A stretch of DNA of 64,000 bases from Hyphomicrobiales bacterium (GCA_002401855.1 NVUH01000015.1:1-64000); one strand, 5' to 3'; numbered from the stretch's first letter, positions 18,970 to 27,754 are shown. Notes: generated from the letters alone by a model not told the origin. Made by a program: numbers and translations.

Positions 18970-19698
18970 ATGATGAAAAAAAATTTAGGGGCTACCCATG
19001 CATTGAGAGCGGTTTTCGCCATTAGAGATAAAATCTTAAGCGGTCAATATTCTCCTGGCGATAGGTTGGGCGAGGTGGCGATTGCCGAAGAACTTAATAT
19101 TTCGCGCACTCCGGTGCGTGATGCCCTCTCGCACCTTGCGGGCGAAGGCATGCTAGAGCGCGCATCAACTGGCGGGTTTGTCATTCGTGATTTTGGTTTT
19201 GATGACATCGCCGACTCGATAGAATTACGCGGTATACTAGAAGGTACAGTAGCCAGACTGGCCGCCGAACGCGGTGCGTCCAAAGTAAGAATGAACAAGT
19301 TAGATAAAATCATATTGTCTATAGATGAGTGTTTCGACACCGAAAAATTCAAAGTAAACCGTACTTTATATGCCGAAAGAAATGCCGAATTTCATGAGGA
19401 GTTTGGCAAGCTATCAGGTAGCGAAGTGATGGAGCGCGAACTATCCAGAGTGATGAAAATGCCCTTTGCTTCACCTTCGGCTTTCCTGTCGAACAAGAAA
19501 GAATCACGCGCATATTATTTAGAACTTTGCACAGCCCAGCAACAGCACCGTGATATATTGTTGGCAATTGCCAAAGGCCAAGGCACCCGTGCAGAAGCCA
19601 TCGCCCGCGCCCATGCCAATTTGGCCATGGTCAGTTTAGGCGAAACATTGGCAATTAACCCATTAAAATTCACCAGCCAAAACTCAAAATCCAAATGA
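18970..19698 (+). CDS. GntR-family regulator with FCD ligand domain
   Basis: A 242-residue regulator. The winged helix-turn-helix occupies residues about 10-75 with GDRLGEVAIAEELNISRTPV and RDALSHLAGEGMLER. The FCD domain follows (ELRGILEGTVARLAAERG), with metal/ligand residues in NAEFHEEFGK and a C-terminal GTRAEAIARAHANLA. FCD proteins usually sense organic acids. It ends 20 bp from the 3' end of the convergent ferredoxin reductase gene, at the end of the catabolic cluster it probably controls. Four TGTATACA palindromes near 27 kb are candidate targets. Confidence 0.9.
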   Translation: MMKKNLGATHALRAVFAIRDKILSGQYSPGDRLGEVAIAEELNISRTPVRDALSHLAGEGMLERASTGGFVIRDFGFDDIADSIELRGILEGTVARLAAERGASKVRMNKLDKIILSIDECFDTEKFKVNRTLYAERNAEFHEEFGKLSGSEVMERELSRVMKMPFASPSAFLSNKKESRAYYLELCTAQQQHRDILLAIAKGQGTRAEAIARAHANLAMVSLGETLAINPLKFTSQNSKSK

Positions 19699-19717
19699 AC
19701 GGGCTTGCAGGTTTCAA

Positions 19718-20947
19718 TTAGCCCGCCATCAACGTTTTCACCTTTTCTCGAATGTCAAAATCGGCCAGCATCACCATTTCCTGTTCAATAACAACATTAG
19801 CCTCAAGCGCTTTACGCACCATGGCATAGGTTGCAGGGTCGTTTAAACTATCAACTGCAATAAGCTTTTGTTGGGCAAAGTAATAATGCGAAACCGCGCC
19901 TTCGCGTTTGCCATGTTTAACAATAACCGCGTCATACCCTCGGTTCAAACCAGCAATTTGCAATTTTATCTCAAATTGGTCAGACCAAAACCACGGTTTG
20001 GGGTTATATACAATCTCATTGCCCAAAATATTGGCGGCGGCTATCGCACCTTGGTCATGGGCATTTTGCACCGATTCTAAACGTGTCGGCTGTTGATCGA
20101 ACGGCAACGACACACAATCACCCGCCGCATAAATATCGGCATGGCTGGTGCGGCAATATTCATCAACTATAATGCCGTTTAAAGTTTTTATACCGGCATT
20201 TTGCGCCAACTCGACATTAGCGGTAACTCCAATACCAACCACAATAAAGTCCAGCGCAATAACCTCACCACTCGACAACCGAACATCACAGGCAATGCCG
20301 TTTTCTTCAATAATCTTGAGCAATTGAGTGTTTTCTAAAATACGCACATTTTTTTGTTGATGTAAGCGGCGAAACTCATCTGATGTTTCGGCACAAGCCA
20401 CACGCTTTAAAATACGATCAGCGGCCTCAATAATGGTCACGTTAAGGCCTTTTTTGGCAGCTTCAGCAGCAGCCTCAAGGCCAATATACCCACCACCAAT
20501 GACAATCAGGTTTTTATCTGCTTGCATATTATCAATCAACCAATTGGCATCAGATAAATTTCGCATGGTTCTGACATTGGGCAAGTGCCCCCCAATATCG
20601 GCAGGTAAGCAGCGGGCAGTGGCACCAGTAGCCAGCAGCAATTTATCATAACTTTGCCAGCCGCCGCTCGCCAGTTGGAGCTGTTTTTTATCTGGGTCTA
20701 TGCTCGTCACTTGGGCGTTGAGTTGCAAGCCAATACGCTGTTTTTCAAACCATTGTGCAGGCTTTAAACATAGCCGTTCTATCGGCATCACGCCCGCCAT
20801 ATAAGCTTTAGACAATGGTGGCCGTTGATAGGGTAGAAACCCTTCTTCAGAAATGATGACAATTTCCATGTCTGCATTCAACTGCCGCAATTTTGCAGCT
20901 GCGGCAATGGCTGCATGACTGCCGCCAATAATTACAGTTTTAGTCAT
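19718..20947 (-). CDS. FAD-dependent ferredoxin reductase
   Basis: A 409-residue NAD(P)H-dependent reductase of the putidaredoxin/rhodocoxin reductase type. The FAD Rossmann motif is VIIGGSHAAIAAAAKL at the N terminus, PYQRPPLSKAY is the family signature, the NAD(P)H Rossmann motif is VIGGGYIGLEAAAEAAKK near residue 150, and the second FAD contact is DIYAAGDCVSLP. It should pass electrons from NAD(P)H to a ferredoxin. The Rieske protein gene lies 25 bp upstream, and an adrenodoxin-type ferredoxin at 27.3 kb is an alternative partner. Confidence 0.92.
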   Translation of the reverse strand: MTKTVIIGGSHAAIAAAAKLRQLNADMEIVIISEEGFLPYQRPPLSKAYMAGVMPIERLCLKPAQWFEKQRIGLQLNAQVTSIDPDKKQLQLASGGWQSYDKLLLATGATARCLPADIGGHLPNVRTMRNLSDANWLIDNMQADKNLIVIGGGYIGLEAAAEAAKKGLNVTIIEAADRILKRVACAETSDEFRRLHQQKNVRILENTQLLKIIEENGIACDVRLSSGEVIALDFIVVGIGVTANVELAQNAGIKTLNGIIVDEYCRTSHADIYAAGDCVSLPFDQQPTRLESVQNAHDQGAIAAANILGNEIVYNPKPWFWSDQFEIKLQIAGLNRGYDAVIVKHGKREGAVSHYYFAQQKLIAVDSLNDPATYAMVRKALEANVVIEQEMVMLADFDIREKVKTLMAG

Positions 20948-20972
20948 TTTACTTTCCGTATTCTGAATATGT

Positions 20973-21446
20973 TTATATTTTTAGAACCACATATTGATTT
21001 TCGGTTGAAACTTCAAAAACCTCTATTTTATACGGCCCTTCGTCACGCGCCCCTTCGGCAGGCACATTAACACCACTCTCAACATCAGCTCTAGCAATGG
21101 CCTCAGCTTCACTACCGTCAGAAACACTCACCTCAAAGCTTTTAACCCGAATGCGTTTCGGATCAATATATGATTGCCCCGTCTTTAGATCAAATTCCCA
21201 TCCATGCCACGGGCAACGCACCATAGGCCGATCACTTTGGGTGAAATATTCACCCGGCCCATGGGCATCTATAAAAGCTGCGATGCGACCATTGCACAAA
21301 TTCGCGCCTTCATGCGGGCATTTACTAGTGATGGCCGCAAACCGGTCACCCAAATTAAACACCGCAATATCTCGCCCCTCCACACTAATATGTTTGGCTT
21401 TACCTTTTGGTATTTCATGTATTTCACAAACAACATGTTGCCCCAT
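20973..21446 (-). CDS. Rieske [2Fe-2S] ferredoxin-like protein
   Basis: A 157-residue Rieske protein. Cluster ligands are visible as Cys43/His45 in KCPHEGANL and Cys78/His81 in CPWHGWEFDLKTG. The spacing between the two ligand pairs is 32 residues, longer than in a compact Rieske ferredoxin, because of an inserted loop (around AHGPGEYFTQSDRP). A C-terminal tail of about 60 residues follows. There is no catalytic oxygenase domain, so it is an electron carrier or small regulatory subunit. It sits between an amidohydrolase gene (12 bp) and the reductase gene (25 bp). Confidence 0.88.
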   Translation of the reverse strand: MGQHVVCEIHEIPKGKAKHISVEGRDIAVFNLGDRFAAITSKCPHEGANLCNGRIAAFIDAHGPGEYFTQSDRPMVRCPWHGWEFDLKTGQSYIDPKRIRVKSFEVSVSDGSEAEAIARADVESGVNVPAEGARDEGPYKIEVFEVSTENQYVVLKI

Positions 21447-21457
21447 ATCTCTCTCCT

Positions 21458-22582
21458 TTATGTAAGCCCGTAAACCGAAATGGCATTATTACGCAAAATG
21501 CCTTGTTTTAGCTCAGGCGCAATTGGCACCCGAAAGGCGCGGTCAGGGTGATCAAAATCCCAATGCGGGTAATCGGTTGAGAATAATAATTTATCATGCC
21601 CAATCCATTCAAGCAGTGGCGTCATGTGGCGCACGTTAGGCGGCTCTTCTACAGGTTGAGTGGTCAACCAAATATTGTTTTTCACATATTCAGAGGGCTT
21701 TTTCTTCACATGCGGCACTTCGTCTTTCATCCGCTCCCACTCTCTGTCCATTCTCCACATAAGCGGCGCAAGCCACCCAAACCCACCTTCAACCACAATC
21801 AGTTTAAGCTTTGGAAAGCGCTCAAACACCCCTTCAAAAATCATCGAAACAATCACCGTTTGGGCGGGGTTTGCAAAACCGCAATGTTCTTCCATATAAA
21901 ATGAGCCCCAACCGCCAGAACCATTGGCATGAGTGCCATAACCTGCGGTATGCACCCCAATCGGCAGGCCTAAAGCTTCCGCCGCTTCATAAATTGGCCA
22001 ATAGCGCATGCGGCCCATAGATTCTATCGAGCGCGGCACCATCGCAATTTGTACAAAACGCTCATCATTGGCCATACGTTCAATTTCAGCAACAGAGCTT
22101 ATGGCGTCATCTTGCGCCACGGCAATGCCACCTTTTAACCGTGTATCTTTGGACAACCATTTATCGATTTGCCAGTCATTCACCGCCGTACAAACTGCCG
22201 CACCAAGTTCTAGGTTAACCGCAGCTGGCCCAGCATTAAGCGCATGCAATAAACCAAATTCAATATTAAGCGGGTCAAGCAATTGCTCCTGCATAAATGA
22301 CAAACTAGATGCTGGCGCACCGCCTTCTGGTGGGTAGCTATCTTGTCGCATACCATGGCCCATGCGCGGATAGGGCAATGCACCAACAAACGGGTTAGAG
22401 GTGCGAATGCCGTAATCTTTAACATGCTCACGCCATCTTAACGGCATAAATTTACCCAATTCATCCTTAGTGGTGAAACCAGGGTGAATGTCACAACATA
22501 CAATGCCTAATTTGCCTTCGGTCGGTGTGTATGTGGCTGGCTTAAAACCAGTTTTAGGTTTTTCTAAGGTTGTTTCACTCAT
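21458..22582 (-). CDS. Amidohydrolase-2 family enzyme A
   Basis: A 374-residue TIM-barrel metalloenzyme of the ACMSD/LigW-like amidohydrolase-2 group, many of which decarboxylate or hydrolyse aromatic or dicarboxylic intermediates. Candidate metal ligands are Asp31/His33 in CCDIHPGF, His in PIGVHTAGYG, and Asp in LLFSTDYPHWDFDHP. The start pair is DxH rather than HxH, as in several relatives. It is a distant paralog of the next gene, one base away, and the two may form a heteromer or act in sequence. The substrate is unknown. Confidence 0.85.
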   Translation of the reverse strand: MSETTLEKPKTGFKPATYTPTEGKLGIVCCDIHPGFTTKDELGKFMPLRWREHVKDYGIRTSNPFVGALPYPRMGHGMRQDSYPPEGGAPASSLSFMQEQLLDPLNIEFGLLHALNAGPAAVNLELGAAVCTAVNDWQIDKWLSKDTRLKGGIAVAQDDAISSVAEIERMANDERFVQIAMVPRSIESMGRMRYWPIYEAAEALGLPIGVHTAGYGTHANGSGGWGSFYMEEHCGFANPAQTVIVSMIFEGVFERFPKLKLIVVEGGFGWLAPLMWRMDREWERMKDEVPHVKKKPSEYVKNNIWLTTQPVEEPPNVRHMTPLLEWIGHDKLLFSTDYPHWDFDHPDRAFRVPIAPELKQGILRNNAISVYGLT

Positions 22583-22583
22583 A

Positions 22584-23672
22584 TCACACCTTCAATCTGG
22601 GGTAAGTTGCCAATATATTATCAATGCAGATTTTTTGCACATGTTGGGTCGGTATAGCCGCTGGCCATGCCCCCAAAACATCTTTATAATCATGCGGGTA
22701 GTCGCTAGAATAAAGCAACATATCTGCCGACCCAATACAGTCGATAACCATTTGGCCATCGTCAGGGTTTGGCGGTGCATCAAATGGGGCGATGGTCATC
22801 CGAATGCTGCGTTCAAGAATTTTTTCAGGGCTCTCATTAATCCACGGCATTTCAACCCGCACACCGCGCCAATCTTTGGCAATCCGCCAACTCAAACCAA
22901 AATACCAAGCGACACCCGTTTCGGCCATCACAATTTTCATGTCAGAAAACTCGGTCATCACGCCTTCGGTCAGCAAACTAGTCATTTGGCTGCCAAAACT
23001 CTGCACCCAACTAACCTGTTGTTCAACTAGATATGATGGGTAACCCGAAGCTGTCGGTGAATGACGATAAGCACTAGCCGGGTGGATTGATAAGGCCATG
23101 CCAGCATCAGATGCGGCTTTATATATCGGCCAATACATACGTTTTCCCAACGGGTTTTCACCACCTGTAATGGCTAATATTTGCACAAAACGCGAGTCAT
23201 TGGCATATTTCTGAATCTCCTCTACCGCTTTTTCTGGATATTGAAACGGCACCACCAATGAAGCGCGCAACCGCGGCTCTTTGTCCAACCATTCAGCCAC
23301 AATCCATTTATTAATAGCTTGGCACATTGCGGTTGCCAAATAGGGGTCATAAATAGCCTGCGCGGCGTTAACAACGCTAACAATCGCTGCGCTCAATTGT
23401 AGCGGGTCAAGTAGGTTTTCTGCCAATTCCTTAGGGCTCTGTGCCCCGCCACCAACCGCGCCCGCACGGTTAAAATGTCGGCTCATATGCGGTGCAGATG
23501 TAAGTTCCATTTCATCAATGCCCCTATAAGGGAACATATCTTGCCAATAATCATCCAGAAAAGGCATTAAATCAGCTTGATTGGGGCTGCGAATATGCAC
23601 ATCGCAATCAATAGCGCCAATGCCAACAATCGGGTTTTGATTGTCCATTATACTGTCTAATGTAGTTGTCAT
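22584..23672 (-). CDS. Amidohydrolase-2 family enzyme B
   Basis: A 362-residue paralog of the downstream amidohydrolase. It shows AIDCDVHIRSPNQADLM at the N terminus (DVH pair), then ALSIHPASAYRHSPTASGYP and LLYSSDYPHDY in the places of the paralog's metal ligands. The central segment PLQLSAAIVSVVNAAQAIYD corresponds to DPLNIEFGLLHALNAGPAAV in the paralog. Its stop is one base before the start of enzyme A, so the genes are co-translated. The lone-pair DxH arrangement and the shared neighbourhood suggest a decarboxylase or ring-cleavage-product hydrolase. Confidence 0.85.
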   Translation of the reverse strand: MTTTLDSIMDNQNPIVGIGAIDCDVHIRSPNQADLMPFLDDYWQDMFPYRGIDEMELTSAPHMSRHFNRAGAVGGGAQSPKELAENLLDPLQLSAAIVSVVNAAQAIYDPYLATAMCQAINKWIVAEWLDKEPRLRASLVVPFQYPEKAVEEIQKYANDSRFVQILAITGGENPLGKRMYWPIYKAASDAGMALSIHPASAYRHSPTASGYPSYLVEQQVSWVQSFGSQMTSLLTEGVMTEFSDMKIVMAETGVAWYFGLSWRIAKDWRGVRVEMPWINESPEKILERSIRMTIAPFDAPPNPDDGQMVIDCIGSADMLLYSSDYPHDYKDVLGAWPAAIPTQHVQKICIDNILATYPRLKV

Positions 23673-23700
23673 ATTATTTTCTCCACTGAGTAAAGTATGA

Positions 23701-25692
23701 TCATGAATTCATAAAAAATGCTGGCACGAACGGTGTGTGCAAAATCTGGTCGTATAGGCCGAACAAAACCAAAGAAATGCCAGCGCAATAGATCAAAATA
23801 ATCTTCCAATTAAATTTACCCCAAAAAACCATATACACTGCTGCAAAGCCAACAATTGCGGCAAAAGTACCGATCCACGGGGTGAGCACCGCCATGACAA
23901 ACATGGCAATAAATGTATTCACTTGCAGTTGGTTGGCTTTTACAAACTCAGCAAACGTACCACCAGCCGTCACGTCACCAGCTTTACGGGCAATGGCGAA
24001 TTCACGCAATCGGCCCCAATCATCCACCACCACCAACGCCACCATTATGATGCCAAAAATAGCCACGGTAATCGGGAACACTTTGGTCAACATGCTCCAG
24101 TCGACCGCCATCCAAATCGCCACTGCAAACACCACAAAAATGCCAATTGCCATGCCTGATGAAAGATACAAACTGTCTCTTGAAACTTCAGTATCCTCCA
24201 CATCAAAGTCCGAATTTTTTTTGCGTGCCGCACGAATGGCAAAAAATAAGACACCCAATACAATCAAACCAAGCACAATAACCGTCGGGCGAGAAATCAC
24301 CTCAGTGAATGTATAAGCCTGATAAGTGATAGACAAAGCGTCTTCCATAATCGGGCCCAAAACAAAACCTAAAATTAATGGTGGCCTTGGCCAACCGCCA
24401 ACCTTCATCATGTAGCCCAAAAGCCCAACGCCCAACAAAACACCCCACGTAAACATGTCAGGCGACCATAACCAAGAGCCCATAAAAATAAACATAATCA
24501 CCGCAGGTACAATATAATTACCGTTAATAAACGCCACTTTCGCCACCTGTTTGCCCCACAACATCAGCACCGCTGCGCCAATAATATTGGCAATAATAAT
24601 GGTCCACACCATGCTAAACGTCACATCTAGATTTTCGCCTAGCATGTTGCGGCCAGGAGTAAAACCATGAATGGTCAAGGCACCTAACAGAACTGCCATA
24701 GCGCCACTACCTGGAATGCCAAACGCCACAGTTGGTATGAGCGAGCCGCCCAAAACAGCATTATTGGCCGATTCTGGCGCAATCACACCACGCACATCAC
24801 CTTTGCCAAATTCAGATTTGTCATCGGCACTTTGCACCGCATGGCCATAAGCCAACCAGTCAACAACCGCAGAGCCAATGCCGGGCAACATGCCAATATA
24901 TACACCTAATAATGAGCAGCGAATAACCAGCCATTTATGCTTTATAGCCAAACGAATGCCGTGCATAATACTGTCATTTTCAGCGCGCTTGTCGTCAATA
25001 TGGGCGATAGCTGAACGCCGTGCGGCCAAATCCATCATTTCAGGTATGCCAAACAGGCCAAGCACAATCGGCACCAACGGCAAACCATCAAGTAACGAAA
25101 TATTACCAAACCAATAACGCGGCGAATCGCCAGCAATGGGGTAGCCAATTTGTGACAATAAAAGGCCAAGTGAAGCCGCTGCAATGCCTTTAGACACTGC
25201 ATTGCCGCTCACCGCACCAACCATAATAAGCCCCAATAAAGCCAACAGAAAAAACTCAGGCGAACCAAACGCCAAAATAATAAAAATCGCAATGGGCAAA
25301 GATATGGCCATTGCCAAACCACCCAACACACCACCAAACGCCGAGCAAGCAAACGCCGCACCAAATGCAGTTTGTGACAAGCCGCGCTTGGCCATGGCGT
25401 GGCCATCTATAACCGTAGCCTGCGAGGCTATTGTGCCAGGAATGCCCAACATAACAGATGTGATAGTGTCACTGGTGGCAACCACCGCAAACATGCCAAG
25501 TAACATGGCCAAAGCCGCCGCTGGGTCCATCCCAAAGGTAAACGGCAACAGCACCACCATGCCGGTCACGCCGCCTAAACCAGGCACAACACCTAGCCAT
25601 AACCCAAGGGCGATTCCGCCCAATAGGTAATAAATATTAGGAACAGAAATAATGAGTTGTAACCCATCGAAAAAAGTTTCGAGCATTTGCAA
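23701..25692 (-). CDS. TctA-TctB fused tripartite transporter membrane protein
   Basis: A 663-residue protein. Residues 1 to about 490 match the large TctA permease of tripartite tricarboxylate transporters (GLWLGVVPGLGGVTGMVVL, LGIPGTIASQATVIDGHAMA, and a second repeat GMLPGIGSAVVDWLAYGHAV). The remaining 160 residues (from about SSGMAIGIFVVFAVAIWMAV) contain four helices and fit the small TctB subunit, so the two subunits are fused. It works with the TctC binding protein upstream to import an organic acid. A terminator hairpin lies in the 83-bp gap to tctC. Confidence 0.88.
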   Translation of the reverse strand: MQMLETFFDGLQLIISVPNIYYLLGGIALGLWLGVVPGLGGVTGMVVLLPFTFGMDPAAALAMLLGMFAVVATSDTITSVMLGIPGTIASQATVIDGHAMAKRGLSQTAFGAAFACSAFGGVLGGLAMAISLPIAIFIILAFGSPEFFLLALLGLIMVGAVSGNAVSKGIAAASLGLLLSQIGYPIAGDSPRYWFGNISLLDGLPLVPIVLGLFGIPEMMDLAARRSAIAHIDDKRAENDSIMHGIRLAIKHKWLVIRCSLLGVYIGMLPGIGSAVVDWLAYGHAVQSADDKSEFGKGDVRGVIAPESANNAVLGGSLIPTVAFGIPGSGAMAVLLGALTIHGFTPGRNMLGENLDVTFSMVWTIIIANIIGAAVLMLWGKQVAKVAFINGNYIVPAVIMFIFMGSWLWSPDMFTWGVLLGVGLLGYMMKVGGWPRPPLILGFVLGPIMEDALSITYQAYTFTEVISRPTVIVLGLIVLGVLFFAIRAARKKNSDFDVEDTEVSRDSLYLSSGMAIGIFVVFAVAIWMAVDWSMLTKVFPITVAIFGIIMVALVVVDDWGRLREFAIARKAGDVTAGGTFAEFVKANQLQVNTFIAMFVMAVLTPWIGTFAAIVGFAAVYMVFWGKFNWKIILIYCAGISLVLFGLYDQILHTPFVPAFFMNS

Positions 25693-25716
25693 TTAGCCTA
25701 AATATACTGATAAGTT

Positions 25717-25759
25717 AAAAAAACCGCCGATACCCCGATATAGAAATTGGGCATCGGCG
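25717..25759 (-). terminator. Intrinsic terminator between tctC-like and tctA-like genes
   Basis: Arms 25725-25735 and 25749-25759 pair in 10 of 11 positions around a 13-nt loop. On the minus strand the hairpin is followed directly by a run of seven T, a textbook rho-independent layout. It lies 17 nt beyond the binding-protein stop and before the permease start, so it should act as a partial terminator that raises binding-protein levels over the permease. Confidence 0.85.
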
Positions 25760-25775
25760 CTAAGTCGTACTAGGA

Positions 25776-26879
25776 CTAACCTTTTAGACGGCCGATATAA
25801 CCACGAAGGATATCTTTCATTTCCTCAGAAGTGTTCTGTACGTCATTGACTTTATCAATAATGCCTTGGCCTCTAGTTATCAGTGGAGCCGTACCAAATA
25901 ATTTAGTGGCTTCCGCAATATAACCAGGGTCAGTAACCGCAGCTTCAAAACCATCACGTAATGTTTTAAGCGTATCAGCAGGCGTACCTTCTGGCGCAAA
26001 AATCAACCAAACAACAGGCTCATGATTTGTGCCGTTAAATTTAATCAAATCCCAAGCAGGGCCAGATGGCTCTTTGCCAGTTGCATTGCGATAAAATTCA
26101 TCAAATGATACAGCAACATCGCCATAAGCATCGGTTTTAATAATGCCAGTACCCGCTTCATTTGGATGTCCCAAATAGAATAATGGCAACACTTCGCCAT
26201 CTTTCACCACGCCGTCTTTGAGCTGGGTGCGGAAATAGCTGGCAGTTGACATACCGGCATCAATTTCACCACGCAATAGCGCGGCATTAATTTTGGTATC
26301 ACCAAAAAAACCAGATACAAATGACCATTCCATGCCCAACATATCAAACGCCGCAGCAAATGACATAGATGGCATAGATTTCACGGTGTAACCACCAAAT
26401 TTAATTTTGCCTAATTTCACAAAATCTTCAGCATTTTTAACACCAGAACCAGTGTCTGTACGCACGCTAATCATTTGGCTTGTGCCACCAACCCCGCCAA
26501 TAAGGCCGAGTTTTTGAAACTCAATTTGCAAAGCAGGCTCATCTAGAATACGGGTAGAGCCACTCCATGCCACATAACCCAAGGTTGTGCCGTCAGCTTT
26601 TGAATTCATAGCGGCGTGTATGCCTTTAGTCAAAGCCCCACCAGGTACAGATTGCACAACCATAGTCGGCGAACCCTCAATGGCTTTTGACCAATAATTG
26701 GCTAATATTTGCGACCCCAGGCCAGTCGAACCACCTGGTGACGCATTATGGATAATGGTAATGGTTTTACCTGCCATAGATTCAGCCGAAGCTGATAATG
26801 GTTGCAATGCCATTAAAGCGGCAAAGCCCACCCCTGCAAAAACCCGCGCTGTTTTGGCGAATAAATTCATATGTTTCAT
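25776..26879 (-). CDS. TctC-type (Bug family) periplasmic binding protein
   Basis: A 367-residue binding protein. A signal peptide ends at PLSASAES (about residue 33). Then KTITIIHNASPGGSTGLGSQ gives the phosphate-loop-like Bug motif that grips a ligand carboxylate, and the segment GTSQMISVRTDTG follows. Bug proteins bind small carboxylates and hand them to TctA/TctB. AGGGAGG precedes the start. A TTGTATACAA palindrome lies 20 bp before the ATG and is a candidate GntR site. The carried acid could be the substrate of the amidohydrolases. Confidence 0.9.
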   Translation of the reverse strand: MKHMNLFAKTARVFAGVGFAALMALQPLSASAESMAGKTITIIHNASPGGSTGLGSQILANYWSKAIEGSPTMVVQSVPGGALTKGIHAAMNSKADGTTLGYVAWSGSTRILDEPALQIEFQKLGLIGGVGGTSQMISVRTDTGSGVKNAEDFVKLGKIKFGGYTVKSMPSMSFAAAFDMLGMEWSFVSGFFGDTKINAALLRGEIDAGMSTASYFRTQLKDGVVKDGEVLPLFYLGHPNEAGTGIIKTDAYGDVAVSFDEFYRNATGKEPSGPAWDLIKFNGTNHEPVVWLIFAPEGTPADTLKTLRDGFEAAVTDPGYIAEATKLFGTAPLITRGQGIIDKVNDVQNTSEEMKDILRGYIGRLKG

Positions 26880-26898
26880 ATAATTCCTCCCTTTAGAA

Positions 26899-26908
26899 TT
26901 GTATACAA
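26899..26908. promoter_or_regulatory. TTGTATACAA palindrome before tctC-like gene
   Basis: TTGTATACAA is a perfect 10-bp palindrome fitting the N(y)GT-ACN type targets of FCD-class GntR regulators. It lies 20 bp upstream of the binding-protein start, in the leader, where bound repressor would block transcription. It shares the core TGTATACA with three further sites up to 27753. Confidence 0.6.
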
Positions 26909-27086
26909 AGTTATTTTATTCATTTACGCGATATGGTAGTTTTTCATTGATGCAAATCAAAACGTAAGAAAATATCCCAATTTCCCTTGTGAAAATGCCA
27001 AATTTCGATAATTATACAGGCATATCCCCCTTTTTTTGAAATTACTTAGCTTCATAGATTGGCTAAACATTATCATATCACGCATA

Positions 27087-27096
27087 ATGTATACAA
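27087..27096. promoter_or_regulatory. TGTATACA palindrome, distal tctC promoter
   Basis: ATGTATACAA contains the same TGTATACA core as the site at 26899. It lies about 210 bp upstream of the binding-protein gene and could be a second operator that allows looping or marks the true promoter. Function is inferred from repetition only. Confidence 0.5.
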
Positions 27097-27316
27097 TATG
27101 TTGTCATATATGGCAAGTGATAACTAGACCAATTATAATTTACATATATAGCATTGATATATAAGGTAAAAAAAATTAATGTGTTTACAGATATATAACA
27201 ATATGGGCAGCATATTGACCCAATACACCTATCAAAATTGCGTATATAATGAATATTTTTAAAGAAAATAATATTTTTCGCCAAAATATATAATTTATGC
27301 TTCAATTAGCAATTGC

Positions 27317-27625
27317 TTAAGGTAGGTTTACCACCAACCCATCCAATTCATCAGATGCTATTATTTGGCAGGAAAGCCGACTAGATTCAAGCCTTTCATC
27401 CTCAGCAATGTCAAGCATATCGTCTTCAAATGGGCTGGGTTCGCCCACCGCTTCGCGCCATTCTTCAGTTATATATATATGGCATGTGGCACAAGACAAA
27501 TTACCGCCGCACTCACCTACAATGTTTGGCACTTGGTTTAAAATGGCGGCCTCCATTAAATTTGTACCATTTTCCACATCAGCAGCAATTTCATCACTTT
27601 CGGATATTTTCCAAGTTATTTTCAT
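27317..27625 (-). CDS. Adrenodoxin-type [2Fe-2S] ferredoxin
   Basis: A 102-residue ferredoxin. The four cluster cysteines are Cys39, Cys45 and Cys48 in GECGGNLSCATCHIY and Cys86 in SSRLSCQII, the spacing of adrenodoxin/putidaredoxin-type proteins. I chose the ATG at 27623-27625 because GGAGGTGG precedes it; a longer frame starting at 27700 lacks such a site. It probably receives electrons from the FAD reductase at 19.7 kb and donates them to an oxygenase encoded elsewhere. Two TGTATACA palindromes lie 49 and 121 bp upstream, linking it to the cluster's regulator. Confidence 0.9.
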   Translation of the reverse strand: MKITWKISESDEIAADVENGTNLMEAAILNQVPNIVGECGGNLSCATCHIYITEEWREAVGEPSPFEDDMLDIAEDERLESSRLSCQIIASDELDGLVVNLP

Positions 27626-27673
27626 AATTCCACCTCCAAATTCAAGCCTATCCCCATTTAACACGATATTAAG

Positions 27674-27681
27674 TGTATACA
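27674..27681. promoter_or_regulatory. TGTATACA palindrome, proximal ferredoxin site
   Basis: TGTATACA with flanks GTGTATACAA, 49 bp upstream of the ferredoxin ATG. It is the third copy of the motif and is well placed to overlap the promoter. Confidence 0.55.
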
Positions 27682-27744
27682 ATAATATTGATATTCGCAT
27701 ATTTAATGGGTGTCAAGTAGGATATTTGCGTATAAATACCTTAT

Positions 27745-27754
27745 ATGTATACAT
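27745..27754. promoter_or_regulatory. ATGTATACAT palindrome, distal ferredoxin site
   Basis: ATGTATACAT is a perfect 10-bp palindrome 120 bp upstream of the ferredoxin start, the fourth copy of the TGTATACA core in 860 bp. Confidence 0.55.

Larger units (their letters stand above)
26880..27316 (-). promoter_or_regulatory. Long AT-rich leader of the tctC operon
   Basis: No supported gene lies here. The stretch is very AT-rich, holds the two TGTATACA-type palindromes listed separately, and separates the ferredoxin stop from the binding-protein start. A 75-codon minus-strand frame with no ribosome binding site and AT-driven composition was not accepted as a gene. Confidence 0.5.

Noticed and set aside
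27078-27305. 75-codon minus-strand frame in AT-rich DNA
   Set aside because: No ribosome site, composition-driven residues (Ile, Tyr, Asn), and it overlaps a candidate operator region.
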